NCBI GenBank assembly: GCA_033398695.1
Contig: CM065802.1
Span: 207,657,096 to 207,721,095 of the forward strand
Length of the DNA: 64,000 nt
Source of the DNA: Orobanche coerulescens
Taxonomy: Eukaryota; Streptophyta; Magnoliopsida; Lamiales; Orobanchaceae
Reading direction: 5' to 3'
Within the stretch, counting starts at the first letter, position 1. Each line of letters begins with the position of its first letter. The notes beneath the pieces are model-generated. The model saw nothing but the letters and a program-made list of their open reading frames with translations. It was not told the origin of the DNA and ran no database searches. The position numbers were made by a program, and so were the translations under genes. Positions 1 to 10,375 of the stretch are shown piece by piece.

Positions 1-92
1 ATTACAATCCAACTGCTACATCACGCAAGATAAAATAAAGAAAAGAAGCAAACATCAAGCAAACTAAAAATAAATAAAAATCGAAGAAGTTG

Positions 93-122
93 CAACCCCC
101 CAAACCTAAACTTTTGCTTGTC
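93..122 (-). other. Candidate 3' polypurine tract region of ATH
   Basis: On the minus strand a purine-rich stretch ending in a run of six G (complement of 96-101) follows a short inverted repeat (TTGCTTG...CAAGCAA). This arrangement is common just before the 3' LTR of Athila/Tat elements. I do not see the LTR start (TGATGACTCG) next to it, so the assignment is tentative. The remaining sequence to the left end shows nothing codable. Confidence 0.35.
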
Positions 123-422
123 CCCAAGCAAAAAGAAGTAAGTTGGAAAAAATGCTAAAACATAATAAAGAAAGAAAAATACTAAAAACAAAACAACACT
201 AAAAAAAATGGAAAGAAAGTACTGTTTGAAGAAAGTGGTCAATCCCCTTGCGGGGGATGCTGAGATCCGTGCCAGTTTTTTTTGTTGTTTATCGATGCGG
301 GACATTTGATCTTCTTGATTTCACCATTCGCCTCGGAATTCATCAAAGAAGAGTTGTTGCTGGTCGCGTAGGCTCTGAAAGTACGCTCGTTGCTCAGCAC
401 GCATTTCCGTCAACGATGCCAT

Positions 423-1472
423 TTACATCGCTCGTGTCTCCTCTTGGTAGGCTTGCATGGTGGTCATGGAGCTGTGCATCTTATTCATGAATGCGCGGAG
501 ATCCACAGGAGGTGTCTTGGAACGCATTTCCGGCTCATCTTGAGGATTTGATCCACCCGCTTCATGCATATGCTCATCCTCCTGTTGATCTTCGTCCTCA
601 TTCTGTCCCCTACCTGGACCATCATAGCCCTGGATCCTGGTGAGATTGCTGATCTTGTAGACATTCAGTTTTGAAGGATTGAGGTCCTCGATAGTGGCCC
701 CAGCAAGACAGCATATGTATGTAATCATCGTGGGGAAGAAGATGGTTTGTAAGGTCTTTGTTTTGGTCATTTCTTCCAGCTCCTTGAAAATTAAATCCCC
801 AACATTGATCGTGTGGTCTTCCATGATTGAGTAAACTAAAGTAAGGCGGTTGATAACTATTCGGCGTGTGGCCTGAGTCGGCAGAAGGCTGTTGCAGATA
901 ATGTGGTATAGCATTTTGGCTTTGGTAGAGAGGATTTGAGTGCACTGGCCCGCTCGATGTAACGTAACTCCCAGCTGGACAAAAGTATTTTGTAAAGTTT
1001 GCAAGAGGTCGGGCCAGGCGGCGAATTCTAAGTGCTCATCAATGAAGTCCTCACTATGGAGAGGTGGTGCTCGGAACCCTAGCATTTCATTAAGCGTCTT
1101 CGGCGAGATAAGCACTTGTTTTCCCTGCATTTTCCCCTCCAGACTCCCTTCGGGTGTCGGAGCCACGGTTGCGTAAAATTCACGCTCCACTGATAAGTCA
1201 CATTCCCGATCGCATTTGAAAAATCCCTCCCAATTTGCGTGTTTTATCAAGTGCCGGACTACGAGAAAATTCTCAGCAAGAGCACTCCGCACACCCTTTT
1301 TCGGGAAGGCTCTTAGCTTGCTCAACTCAAGGAAATATTTTCTGTGCACCGCATTCAATCGAGGAAGAATAGCATCGTGTTCTTGTTGCTCCGATCCATG
1401 GCTCGAACTTTGGCCTTTTTCGGCATTGCCTCCAGCCTGCGGACGTTTCGTGGTTCTCTTTTGTTTAGTCAT
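423..1472 (-). CDS. Extra ORF of ATH downstream of pol (env-position ORF, 349 aa)
   Basis: An intact 349-codon frame lies between integrase and the expected 3' LTR, the place of the env-like ORF in Athila elements. It starts with a basic, hydrophilic stretch, then a globular part (about residues 45-265) with the pattern EFYATV...GKQVLISPKTLNEMLGF...INVGDLIFKELEEM...FFPTMITYICCLAGATI. I associate this with the plant-specific family often annotated 'putative plant transposon protein'. A short acidic E/D/Q-rich linker (EDEDQQEDEHMHE) and a helical tail follow. I see no signal peptide and no convincing transmembrane segment, so an envelope role is not supported. It is unusually well preserved beside a wrecked pol. 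A similar domain is visible in the env-position ORF of S1 and S5. Confidence 0.75.
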   Translation of the reverse strand: MTKQKRTTKRPQAGGNAEKGQSSSHGSEQQEHDAILPRLNAVHRKYFLELSKLRAFPKKGVRSALAENFLVVRHLIKHANWEGFFKCDRECDLSVEREFYATVAPTPEGSLEGKMQGKQVLISPKTLNEMLGFRAPPLHSEDFIDEHLEFAAWPDLLQTLQNTFVQLGVTLHRAGQCTQILSTKAKMLYHIICNSLLPTQATRRIVINRLTLVYSIMEDHTINVGDLIFKELEEMTKTKTLQTIFFPTMITYICCLAGATIEDLNPSKLNVYKISNLTRIQGYDGPGRGQNEDEDQQEDEHMHEAGGSNPQDEPEMRSKTPPVDLRAFMNKMHSSMTTMQAYQEETRAM

Positions 1473-1525
1473 AATTCCTGCAAAATTATGATTGTTAAGT
1501 CACAACTTGATGAAGTTCAAAACAT

Positions 1526-1551
1526 CCCCCCCCCCCAAACCGAAGGTTTGT
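1526..1551 (-). other. Internal G-tract (polypurine-like) upstream of the extra ORF of ATH
   Basis: The complement of 1526-1536 is a run of eleven G preceded by GGTTT, about 54 bases before the extra ORF. It resembles the terminal tract near 96-104 (GGTTTGGGGGG in both). It may be an internal polypurine tract or only a slipped homopolymer. Confidence 0.4.
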
Positions 1552-2049
1552 CGTAATGAAAAGAAAAACCCAATCAAGTAGTAAGACTCGTTAGTTCGGC
1601 GCAAACAATTGACAATGTAGCATTAATGAAATCCAAGAACTAGCAATTGTAGCACCAATCAAGAGATTTGAAAGACTAGTTCATAGAAACATTTCATCGA
1701 ACACCTTTCGTGCACAAAAGTTTTAAGCTTGAAAAGAGACAATTAGGATTACAAAACCTCTCAAAAACGAATCACAACTCATAATTCTAACATATTCAAG
1801 TACTTTCAAACTATTCCCAATCATCAATTCAATGATGTAGGCACAAAATTCCAATATCATAGAAATTCCCCAAATTGAAGAAAAACTTGAGTTTTGAATT
1901 CATACCTTTGATTTGCTCCAATTTAATGATGAAATGGATGTTGATGTACAAGTTTCTAACCAAAATTACAAGAAGAAATGATGAAATATTAATTTGGATT
2001 GGTTTCAAGGTCAAGGGGGAATGAGGGAATGAGAAATAGGGGATGGGAA

Positions 2050-2290
2050 ATGAGGGGGGAAGGGCCGCGATCCGTGTTTTAGCAGCAGGATTTTTTTTTA
2101 AAACTTGGGGGGTGGATCGCGATCCGGATGATTTGGATCACGATCCGGGGCGAAATACCTGGGCACCAACAGTAGTAGGATCATGGTCCATAATATGGAG
2201 ACCGCGATCCGGGTGTTCAGCAGGATAGCCTGCCATGCGGTCCGAAATTCCGGACCGCGATCCGGACACGATCCGCCCTGCTTCTTCTTT
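2050..2290. repeat. Cluster of CGCGATCC words between integrase and extra ORF of ATH
   Basis: The words CGCGATCCG, GGATCGCGATCC, CACGATCC and close variants occur six to seven times in about 220 bp; GGATCGCGATCC is a perfect palindrome. A T-run follows at about 2286-2304. The cluster sits between pol and the extra ORF. The rest of 1473-2434 is AT-rich with no coding potential that I can support. Confidence 0.7.
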
Positions 2291-2434
2291 TTTTTTTTTT
2301 TTTTGATTTTTTGATTTTTTTGATAAACTAATAATGAACATAAAATGATAAAAAATGATAAATCGAACTTCCCTTGGGTTAGCTCCCAAGCAGCGCTTTT
2401 TTATATTCATTAGCTCGACTTCTTCCCGTCTTGC

Positions 2435-3663
2435 TCAATCTTCGACATCGTGCACTTCTGTGCACTCAAACACATTGATTTCTTCGCTTCGTCCAAAGTA
2501 AGGCTTCACTCTATGCCCGTTTACCTTAAAATACGCATTCTTCCGTAGATCAAGGATTTCTACCGCTCCGTGTTGCCATACTTGAACGACTTTGAAAGGT
2601 CCGCCCCATCGCGACACTAATTTTCCCGGCATGAGCTTAAGACGAGAGTTATGTATCAAAATATCCATCCCAGGTTCGAGAGATTTGCGAATGATACGCT
2701 TGTCGTGATACCGTTTCGTCTGTTGTTTGTAGAGCTTAGCATTTTCGTACACATATCACATCTCATCTAGCTCATTTTAATGTAGAAGTCGTTCTTCACC
2801 TACTTTTTCTTGATCTAGATTTAGCGCTTTGATCGCCCAATACGCCTTGTGTTCCAACTCAATAGGTAGGTGGCATGCCTTCCCAAAAACGAGGCGATAC
2901 GAGCTCATTCCAATCAGAGTTTTGTAGGCCGTGCGATATGCCCATAAAGCATCGTTCAGCTTCAATGCCCATAAAGCATCGTTCAGCTTCAATGCCCAAT
3001 CCTTCCTTGTTGGTTTCACCGTCTTCTCGAGTATTGCCTTTATCTATCTATTACTCACTTCGACTTTCCCGGAAGTTTGTGGATGGTAGGCCATCGCAAC
3101 CTTATGCGTTACACTATACTTCTTAAGCAAACTCGTGAGTTGTCTATTGCAAAAATGCGTGCCTCTATCACTAATCACAACTCTAGGCGTCCCAAACCTG
3201 CAGAAAATCACATCCCTAAAAAATTGCAAACCACGTTAGCATCGTTAGTTCGGGTTGGAATTGCTTCCACCCACTTAGAAACGTAATCCACAGCAACTAA
3301 AATATATTAAAAACCAAGGGAAGGTGGAAAAGGACCCATAAAATTGACTCCCCAAACATCGAAAAGTTCCACTACTAGGTTGTTCGTCAACAGCATCTCA
3401 TTTCTTTTGCTTGTGTTCCCCGTTTGTTGACAACGATCGCAACTCTTGCAGTAGGAATAAGCATCCTTAAATAATGTCGGCCAGTAGAATCCTGATTGAA
3501 GGACCTTGTGCGGCATTTTCTTCGTGCTAAAATGTCCCCCACAGTGCAAGTCATGGCAAAATGACAAGATGCTCTTGTGCTCTTCCTCGGGACGCAACGT
3601 TGGAATATCTGATCGGGCCCCAACCTGAATAAGTAGGGCTCGTCCCAAAAGTACTGCCTGCAC
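2435..3663 (-). pseudogene. ATH integrase, broken
   Basis: Read right to left: the H2C2 zinc-binding region (HDLHCGGH...CKSCDRCQQ) lies near 3415-3560, the core follows in two further pieces (3229-3044 with ISDRGTHF and a glutamate in SGKVEVSNR; 3019-2777), and the C-terminal part is 2752-2435 (VSRWGGPFKVVQVW). The frame changes at about 3305, 3230, 3040 and 2770. The first catalytic Asp, expected in D-x-MGPFP, is Asn (codon at 3343-3345). A 27-bp in-frame duplication repeats ALKLNDALW (2941-2994). The protein would integrate cDNA; this copy cannot. Confidence 0.88.
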
Positions 3664-4385
3664 ATGGACTTAAACCTCTTCTTCCCTTCAAAGGTCAAGT
3701 GAGGCTGCAAAATACCACTAACAATATAATTAAAAATATCGGCATACCAAGGTGTCTTAGTCACATCGAATACTTGTTCGTTAGGGAAAGTCTCAACAAT
3801 AGGCAAAGAGCTATCGAGCTTAAAATTATCTCCCTCGGTTAATCTAGATAAATGGTCGGCAACTATGTTTTCAGAACCATTTTTATCTTTAAACTCCAAA
3901 TCAAATTCTTGCAACAAAAGAACCCACCGAATCAATCTTGGCTTGGCCTCGGATTTTTTTAACAAATATTTCAATGCAGCGTGATCCCTATGCACAATCA
4001 CTTTTGAACCAACCAAATAGGATCGAAACTTGTCCAATGAAAATACAACAGCTAGAAACTCTTTTTCAGTGGTGGTATAATTGGCCTGAGGTTCATCGAG
4101 TGTTTTGCTAGCATAATAAATTACATGGGAAAATTTATTCACTCTCTGACCCAAAACGGCACCAATAGAAAAATCAGACGCGTCACACATAATTTCAAAT
4201 GCTAAAGACCAATCGGGTGCAACAACAATAGGTGCGGAAGTCAACTTTTCTTTCAAAGCATTAAAGCTAACCAAACATTCCTCGGTAAAATCGAACTTAG
4301 CATTCTTACACAAAAGATTGCTTAAGGGGCGGACAATTTTTGAAAAATCTTTAATGAAACGCCTATAAAACCCTGCATGCCCCAA
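3664..4385 (-). pseudogene. ATH RNase H region of pol
   Basis: The frame begins with the RT-connection motif [16 protein letters not shown], then a Ty3/gypsy RNase [19 protein letters not shown] (first Asp), [35 protein letters not shown] (catalytic Glu region), [12 protein letters not shown], and [11 protein letters not shown]. It reads on into the linker toward the integrase zinc finger at about 3500. This is the best preserved part of pol in ATH. It is separated from the upstream RT by frameshifts between 4386 and 4640. Confidence 0.88.
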
Positions 4386-4573
4386 GAAGCTTCGAACTTC
4401 TTTTACACACGAAGGCGGAGGTAGTTTAACAATTAAATCAACTTTAGCCTTTTAAACCTCCATTCCCTTATTAGAAACCACATGACCCAAAACAAGCCCT
4501 TGTTTCACCATAAAATGACTCTTTTCCCAACTAAGTGTAAGATTACACTCAATACATCGTTTGAGCACAACAG

Positions 4574-5668
4574 TCAAATTATGTAAACAATCATCAGTGG
4601 TTCCAAACACAGAAAAATCGTCCATGAATACCTCAATGACTTTTCCAATAGGTCAGAGAATATGGAAAGCATGCGCCTTTGGAAGGTAGCGAGAGCATTG
4701 CAAAGACCAAACGGCATCCTCCTAAAGGCAAAAGTGCCAAAAGGGCAAGTAAAAGTGGTCTTCTCTTGATCCTCTGGAGCAATGGGAATCTGATAGAAAC
4801 CTAAAAGACCATCTAGAAAACAGTAATAATCATGCCCAGCTAAACGTTCCAACATCTGATCAATGAAATGGATGAGAAAATGATCTTTTTTCGTCACGGC
4901 ATTTAATTTCCGATAATCAATGCACATTCTCCAACCGGTCACTATTCTAGTGGGCACTAATTCATTTTTGTCATTACGAACTACCGTTATTCCAGATTTC
5001 TTAGACACTACATGCACAGGACTAACCCATTTACTATCGGATATCGGGTAGATGACTCCGACATCTAACAACTTCAAAACTTCTTTTTTAACTACTTCCT
5101 GCATGTTCGGATTCAAACGCCTTTGAGCTTGCCTAACAGGTTTAACATTATCCTCAATAATTATCTTATGCATGCACCTAACAGGACTTATCCCCTTGAT
5201 ATCAGAAATACTCCACCCAATCGCTTCCTCTAATTTAGTCAAAACGTCTAATAATTTGTCTTCTTGCAAAGGAGTTAATTTGGAAGAGACAATTACAGGG
5301 TAAGTGTCACTTTTGCCTAAGAAAACATATTTAAGATGTGCCGAAAGTTCTTTCAATTCAAGTTGGGGTGGGTTAATTTCAACAGGCTCCTCAAAATTTA
5401 ATTCTAAAGGCACATTAAGATCATCAACTTCGTCAATGGGTTCGGAAAATGCAACATATTCTTCAATTTCTAGATTATTCATACCCATATCATGCTTAGT
5501 GGTTAGAGCATCATACAACGTGTCCCCTACGCTATTATGCAAATATGTATCATGAACCAAAGAATCAATGCAATCAATAAAATTACAATCATGGGCAGCA
5601 TAAATATGAGAAGGGATAGGAGATGAACCGAACACGTCGATTTCCATCGTTTCACCCAAGACAGTCAT
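4574..5668 (-). pseudogene. ATH reverse transcriptase with upstream linker
   Basis: The 364-codon frame starts with a protease-RT linker and continues into a Ty3/gypsy RT: PVRQAQRRLNPNMQEVVKKEVLKLLDVGVIYPISDSKWVSPVHVVSKK, WRMCIDYRKLNAVTKKDHFL, YCFLDG, PFGTFAFRRMPFGLCNAL. The catalytic FMDD is still encoded at about 4612-4623, but in another frame, so a shift lies just before it (about 4650). RT copies the genomic RNA; this copy is broken. Confidence 0.88.
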
Positions 5669-5775
5669 GGTGACCTTTCATTCATCAACATCGATGATTG
5701 TTTTTGTTGTGTGCATAAATGGTCGCCCTAGAAGTATCGTCCCTCTATTTTCGCTCGTCGCGAAATCGCTCATCT

Positions 5776-6811
5776 CTAAGATAACAAATCGGTCGGAATC
5801 ACCAACTTGTCCACTTGCACTAATAGGTCCTCAATGATTCCCTTGGGGTATTTCACCGACCTATCAGCCATTTGAAGAGTCATTCTTGTTGGTTTGATTC
5901 CTCCAAGTCCAAGCCTCAAATAAGTCGAGTATGGCATGATATTCACACTTGCTCCCAAATAGTGCATGCCACGAGCAACCTTCTTATCTCCCATAGTGAT
6001 GTCAATCATAAAACTTCCTGGATCGCCCTTTTTTTGACTTCTTGCTTCCACCTCGTAGAGCACTACTTTCTCGTTCCCAAAATATCGTCTCTTGTTGGAG
6101 GTCAACTCCTTGAAAAATTTTGTGTAAACAGGAATGTTTTTCACAAAATCCAAGAGAGGTAAGTTGACATGAACCTTTGAAAGCATGTCGTAGATTTCCG
6201 AAAAGTACTCATCGTGCTTTGCTTTTCTAAGTCTGCTCGGAAAAGCCACCAATGGCTTATATGGTTGAGCAGATTTGTGAAGCTTTGAAGTCGAAGTTGC
6301 TTCGTCTACTCTCTCTTCTTGATTTCCCGAATCATCTTCTTTCTCACCGCCCCTCTCTTTCGCTTCGGAAATTGTCTCTTTATTTATCACTTTACCACTT
6401 CGGAGGGTGGTAATAGCTTGAGCTTGCTCGGGCTGACTTGGTAGTTTACCCCTATCTTGTCTGCGTGCCTTGGTAGCAAGTTGCCCAATTTGAATCTCCA
6501 TTTACTTCACCGAAGCTTCTAAAGATTCGAACCTTTTATTGTTCTCAGCTCAGTTTTCCCTACTTTCCTTAATGAATGCTGCAATACTCTCCTCAAGAAA
6601 GTTCCTTTGCTGTGGAGGTGGTTCACTTTGCGTTGTTTGCTGAGCTCGATTTCCTCTATTGTATTGATCTTGGGTGCCTGTGTCGTATGGCATCGGGTTG
6701 TTGTTTTCCCATGAGAAATTCAGATGGTTTCTTAGCCCAGGATGGTAAGTGTTCGGGGGAGGTGCATTTCTTGCATTTCCACCGTAATTATTTCTCCTCT
6801 CCTCCCACTCG
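5776..6811 (-). pseudogene. ATH gag C-terminus and protease
   Basis: From the S1 insertion point leftwards the frame reads ERRNNYGGNARNAPP...HPGLRNHLNFSW, a proline/asparagine-rich gag tail typical of Athila, with in-frame stops, then MEIQIGQLATK from 6501. The protease core is at about 5950-5985: the usual DLGAS is YLGAS, so the catalytic Asp has become Tyr (GAT to TAT would do it). The frame is lost at 5776 just after VDKLVIPTDL. The gag half to the right is at 18770-19905. Confidence 0.85.
6807..6811. repeat. Left target-site duplication of S1 (ACTCG)
   Basis: ACTCG directly precedes the TG of the 5' LTR and is repeated at 18765-18769 directly after the CA of the 3' LTR. This fixes S1 as one insertion event into ATH gag. 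Confidence 0.95.
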
Positions 6812-8215
6812 TGTTAGGAATACTTGTTAGATTTTGATGATGTCATTAATTTAAAATCAAATGTTTATTACTTGGCAAAATGTAAGGAAGAACCAAATGA
6901 GTATCTTCCATAGGCCAAAATATGTTAAGTATAACTTGGCAAAATGTAAGGAAGAACCAAATGAGTGTCTTATGTAGGCCAAAGTTAGTTAGGCTGAAAA
7001 TCGGCTAAGTACTAAAGCACAGCCTAGTCCATCAGAGAAGTACAGTGACTCGATCGAGTAGCTGCAGTCAACTAAATTTATCGAGAGAAGTTTGACGGTG
7101 CGGTAGAGGTACCTCAGGGAAGTCACCTGATCAGACAAGTCTCAAACAGTGAACAGCCGAGAGGACCTACCTGCAGAAGATGTAAGCTGCACATCAGCCT
7201 ACTCAACTACAGCCAAGTACTCCAAGTCCACGTCAGCATGCTTTGAAAAGTCAAATATTACGGAAAGCTCACATGCAACGTGAAGAGACAAATTGGAGTG
7301 ATTCCCGCTAGAGATATGATTTAATTAAATCATCCTGACCCACCGTGAAGACTTTAATCCTTTTATATTCAAAAGATTCGGCGCTCGCACGCAGAAGTCC
7401 TCACAACGGTCGGAAGATAAAATTAAATAATGGGAATCCAGCCTTGCAACGTTCAGAAAAGATTAAACAATGAAGTCTCCCTCCAACGGACGGATTTGTT
7501 CAGATTTGCAACGGCTACAAGGAAGAAGCTCAGAGATCGTGATCTATATATATCCAGAGATTTGAAACTGAGCAATACACGGTGCGAACATACATTCTAG
7601 CGATCAAAGCAAACAAAGCAATCTCAAGCAATCAAATAGCATCGTGAAAAGAGCAGATCCAAAAAGTTCATATTTAAGGAAGCTCTTAAGTTGGAGAAGA
7701 CAAACACTCTTGTCTATAATCTTGAGTACGGGGTACTTCACTGGTTGAAGTAAGAGACTGTAAAGGCATCCGAGGATCGAGGATCAAGAGGTGCAAGGCG
7801 ATCGAGTGTGTGTACAACGGCACGGATTTCCACCGGTTGGAAGTCTGTTGTATTGTGGTTGAATCACCGTAATATTTATCATTTGGTTGAAAATTATAGT
7901 GAATTCATCTCCAAGTAGTTTGGAGAAAAGTGGATTAGTAGAGGATTACCCCACCTCGAGACCACTATAAATTGCTGTGTTATTCTTGTTTCTTGCATCA
8001 TACTTTAACTGCTGCATACATTTTTAAGTGTTTCATTAAGTTAATTTATATTCGTCATCAGCTGACTTCCGCACATATCCAAGAACAAACGACTCCAAGT
8101 CATTTGTTTGACCATCAGCTGAAGAAACTCACTCTTCGAGAAAAAGAGTTCAAGAGTTTCAACAAGTCTATTCACCCCCCCTCTAGACTTGTTCCTGGAC
8201 GACTTGTGACCTACA
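6812..8215 (+). repeat. S1 5' LTR
   Basis: Starts TGTTAGGAAT, ends GACCTACA. Contains a 64-bp direct duplication (unit starts at 6871 and 6935), a TATA-like stretch CTATATATAT at 7544-7553, and hairpin words TTCACTGGTTGAA (7737-7749) and TTCCACCGGTTGGAA (7828-7842). Compared with the 3' LTR it carries extra small changes, several at CTG or CAG. Confidence 0.95.
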
Positions 8216-8217
8216 AG

Positions 8218-8229
8218 TGGTATTAGAGA
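8218..8229 (+). promoter_or_regulatory. S1 primer-binding site
   Basis: TGGTATTAGAGA starts two bases after the LTR and matches the initiator Met-tRNA complement TGGTATCAGAGC at 10 of 12 positions, as is usual for copia elements. Confidence 0.85.
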
Positions 8230-8294
8230 GGTTGGTTCATTTTTTTCTCACAAACCAGATCTATACTAGATATATATCTTATCTCTCACTTATA

Positions 8295-10315
8295 ATGGAA
8301 CACATGCACTCTAGACTACCTGTCTTTTCAGTTGACGAGTATGATCTCTGGAAGATAAGAATGCAGGCACACTTATCTTCAATCCATGACGACATGTGGT
8401 GCATCATTGAAGACGGTCCATTCATTTTTGAGAAGGACAACACGGTAGGAGATCGCACTGGGAGGCCCGAAAAGATTCCTAAGAAGAGAACGGAGTCGAC
8501 CCGAAGAGAGAAAGGTGGCCAATCTTGACAAGCTGGGCGAGAGATGTGTTATACCAAACTCTTGACAAATCCACAATGGTCAAGATCAAAATTGTAAGAA
8601 TGCCAAAGAGATTTGGGACACATTAGCTCTAATGTGTGAAGGAACTGATCAAGGAAAACAAGTTGTCAATAGCTATCCAAAAGTTTGACAACTTTAAAAT
8701 GAAGAATGGTGAATCTATAGACCAAGTGGACACAAGGTTCACGAAATTATCAATGAGATCAACTCCTGGCAAAACTTATGGCAACAGGAAATGGCACTAA
8801 AGGTCCTCGAGATCTCTAAATCCGAATGGAGCATGAAGGTCTGTAGCTATGAGAGAGTCCAAAGACTGAATAAGATAAAAATTCGAGGCTGTTCTCGGAT
8901 CTAAAGGCTTATGAGTTCGAGCTTCCAAGCTCATCCTCAATCGAGCTGCGAGAGAAGGGAATCGCATTTGCGGCCGAGTCCCCTGCTAAGAGCCTATCGA
9001 TGTGAAACCTCCAAATCCACTAGATTTTGAGGAAGAAATGGCTTTCATAATGCAAAGGTTCAGCAATTTGAAAGAACTACTCCAAGTATAAGAAAAACTA
9101 CAAGGAGAATCCAAGAAGGAACCGTAAGGTGGAAGGCTGGAAAGTTGAATGCTACAAGCTGTCACAAAATAGGACACATTCAAATGGATTGTCCCAAGCT
9201 CAAGAAGGACGAAACCAAGAAGGAGGTGGGCGAAAGGAAGACGGAAGAAAAGCTCTCATCGGAGAAGACCGGGAGCATGTCGAATCAAGCGGCGGTTTCT
9301 TTTCGATGAAGACGAGTATGATTGCACGATGGCAAACTTAGGCGATGAAGAGGTAACCTCTAAACCTCTGGGTTCAAATAATAGCTCGCCATGTCACAAG
9401 ATATGGATTTACATGAATCGGTAAATCGATTGTTCAAAGATTTTGAAACACTTAAATCGCACACCAAGTCATGTCAATGAGAGAAGACTCACCAAGATGA
9501 GAATAAATTGAAAAATGATTTGAAAAACTCGGCTAGATTTAAATAAGGTTGAGACAACTACGGTGATTTTAAAAACTGAGGCAAGTGTCAATACAATTTG
9601 AGATAGACCGGCTAAATATTTTACTTAAAGAAAAGTCACCGCACTTGCTCATGCCAAAGCCGAGTTTACTAAGGTGCACGAGATAAATAAAACTCAGCGC
9701 AGGAAATAACCTCCTGAAGGCGTCTTCGACTGGGTGAATTGTGTACTTATAAAAGGTCATTATATACCAAATCAGGCCTTGGATATGATTCTCGCACTCC
9801 CTCTAGTTACGAAACCAAGTTTATCAAGGGAGAAACAATAGTCTCGATTGCCGAGCTGTACATAAACCGATATTCAAAAGCAGCAACAAAGTCAAGCGTC
9901 AAAGGCAGTCGAGTTACACCGCATGACCACCTAGACAGGCGACTAAGGCCGATGTGCAAAAGCAAGCCCTGCACAACATGCCCACTATTACCAACAACTC
10001 CCCAAAAATAGATTTCATAATGGGAGGGGCAGATGGAAACCTCAAGGTTATCCTAATTACCAAAATGAACAAGTGTGGAGACCACAAAGGTTTAATAAAT
10101 GGTCTCAGCCTAGATTTAGAAATGGCCCACACTATTTTGAGGAATATCCGGTATACAATCCAACCAGGAGATTTAGACCTCGACCACAGGCACCTTATAA
10201 GGGTTATAATAATAATAATAACAATTTCCATAATCCAAGGAGAAATCAATTCTCCAGGAAACCAACTAACCCCAAAGGACCCACACAAATTTGGGTACCT
10301 AAATCTCTGCTTGTT
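8295..10315 (+). pseudogene. S1 gag, frameshifted
   Basis: The ATG at 8295 opens MEHMHSRLPVFSVDEYDLWKIRMQAHLSSIHDDMWCIIEDGP, the typical copia gag start. The frame fails near 8480 and again several times. A zinc knuckle (C-x2-C-x4-H-x4-C) is recognisable around 9148-9195 but split by a one-base insertion. The Arg/Asn-rich C-terminus (WRPQRFNKWSQPRFRNGP, then GPTQIWVPKSLLV) ends at about 10315. S5 has the same tail. Gag packages the RNA into particles; this copy is non-functional. Confidence 0.82.
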
Positions 10316-10375
10316 TAATTGCAGAAAGGTGGAAGGACTACAACCACATCTCCTCAAGCTCAAATTTTGGAGGTG

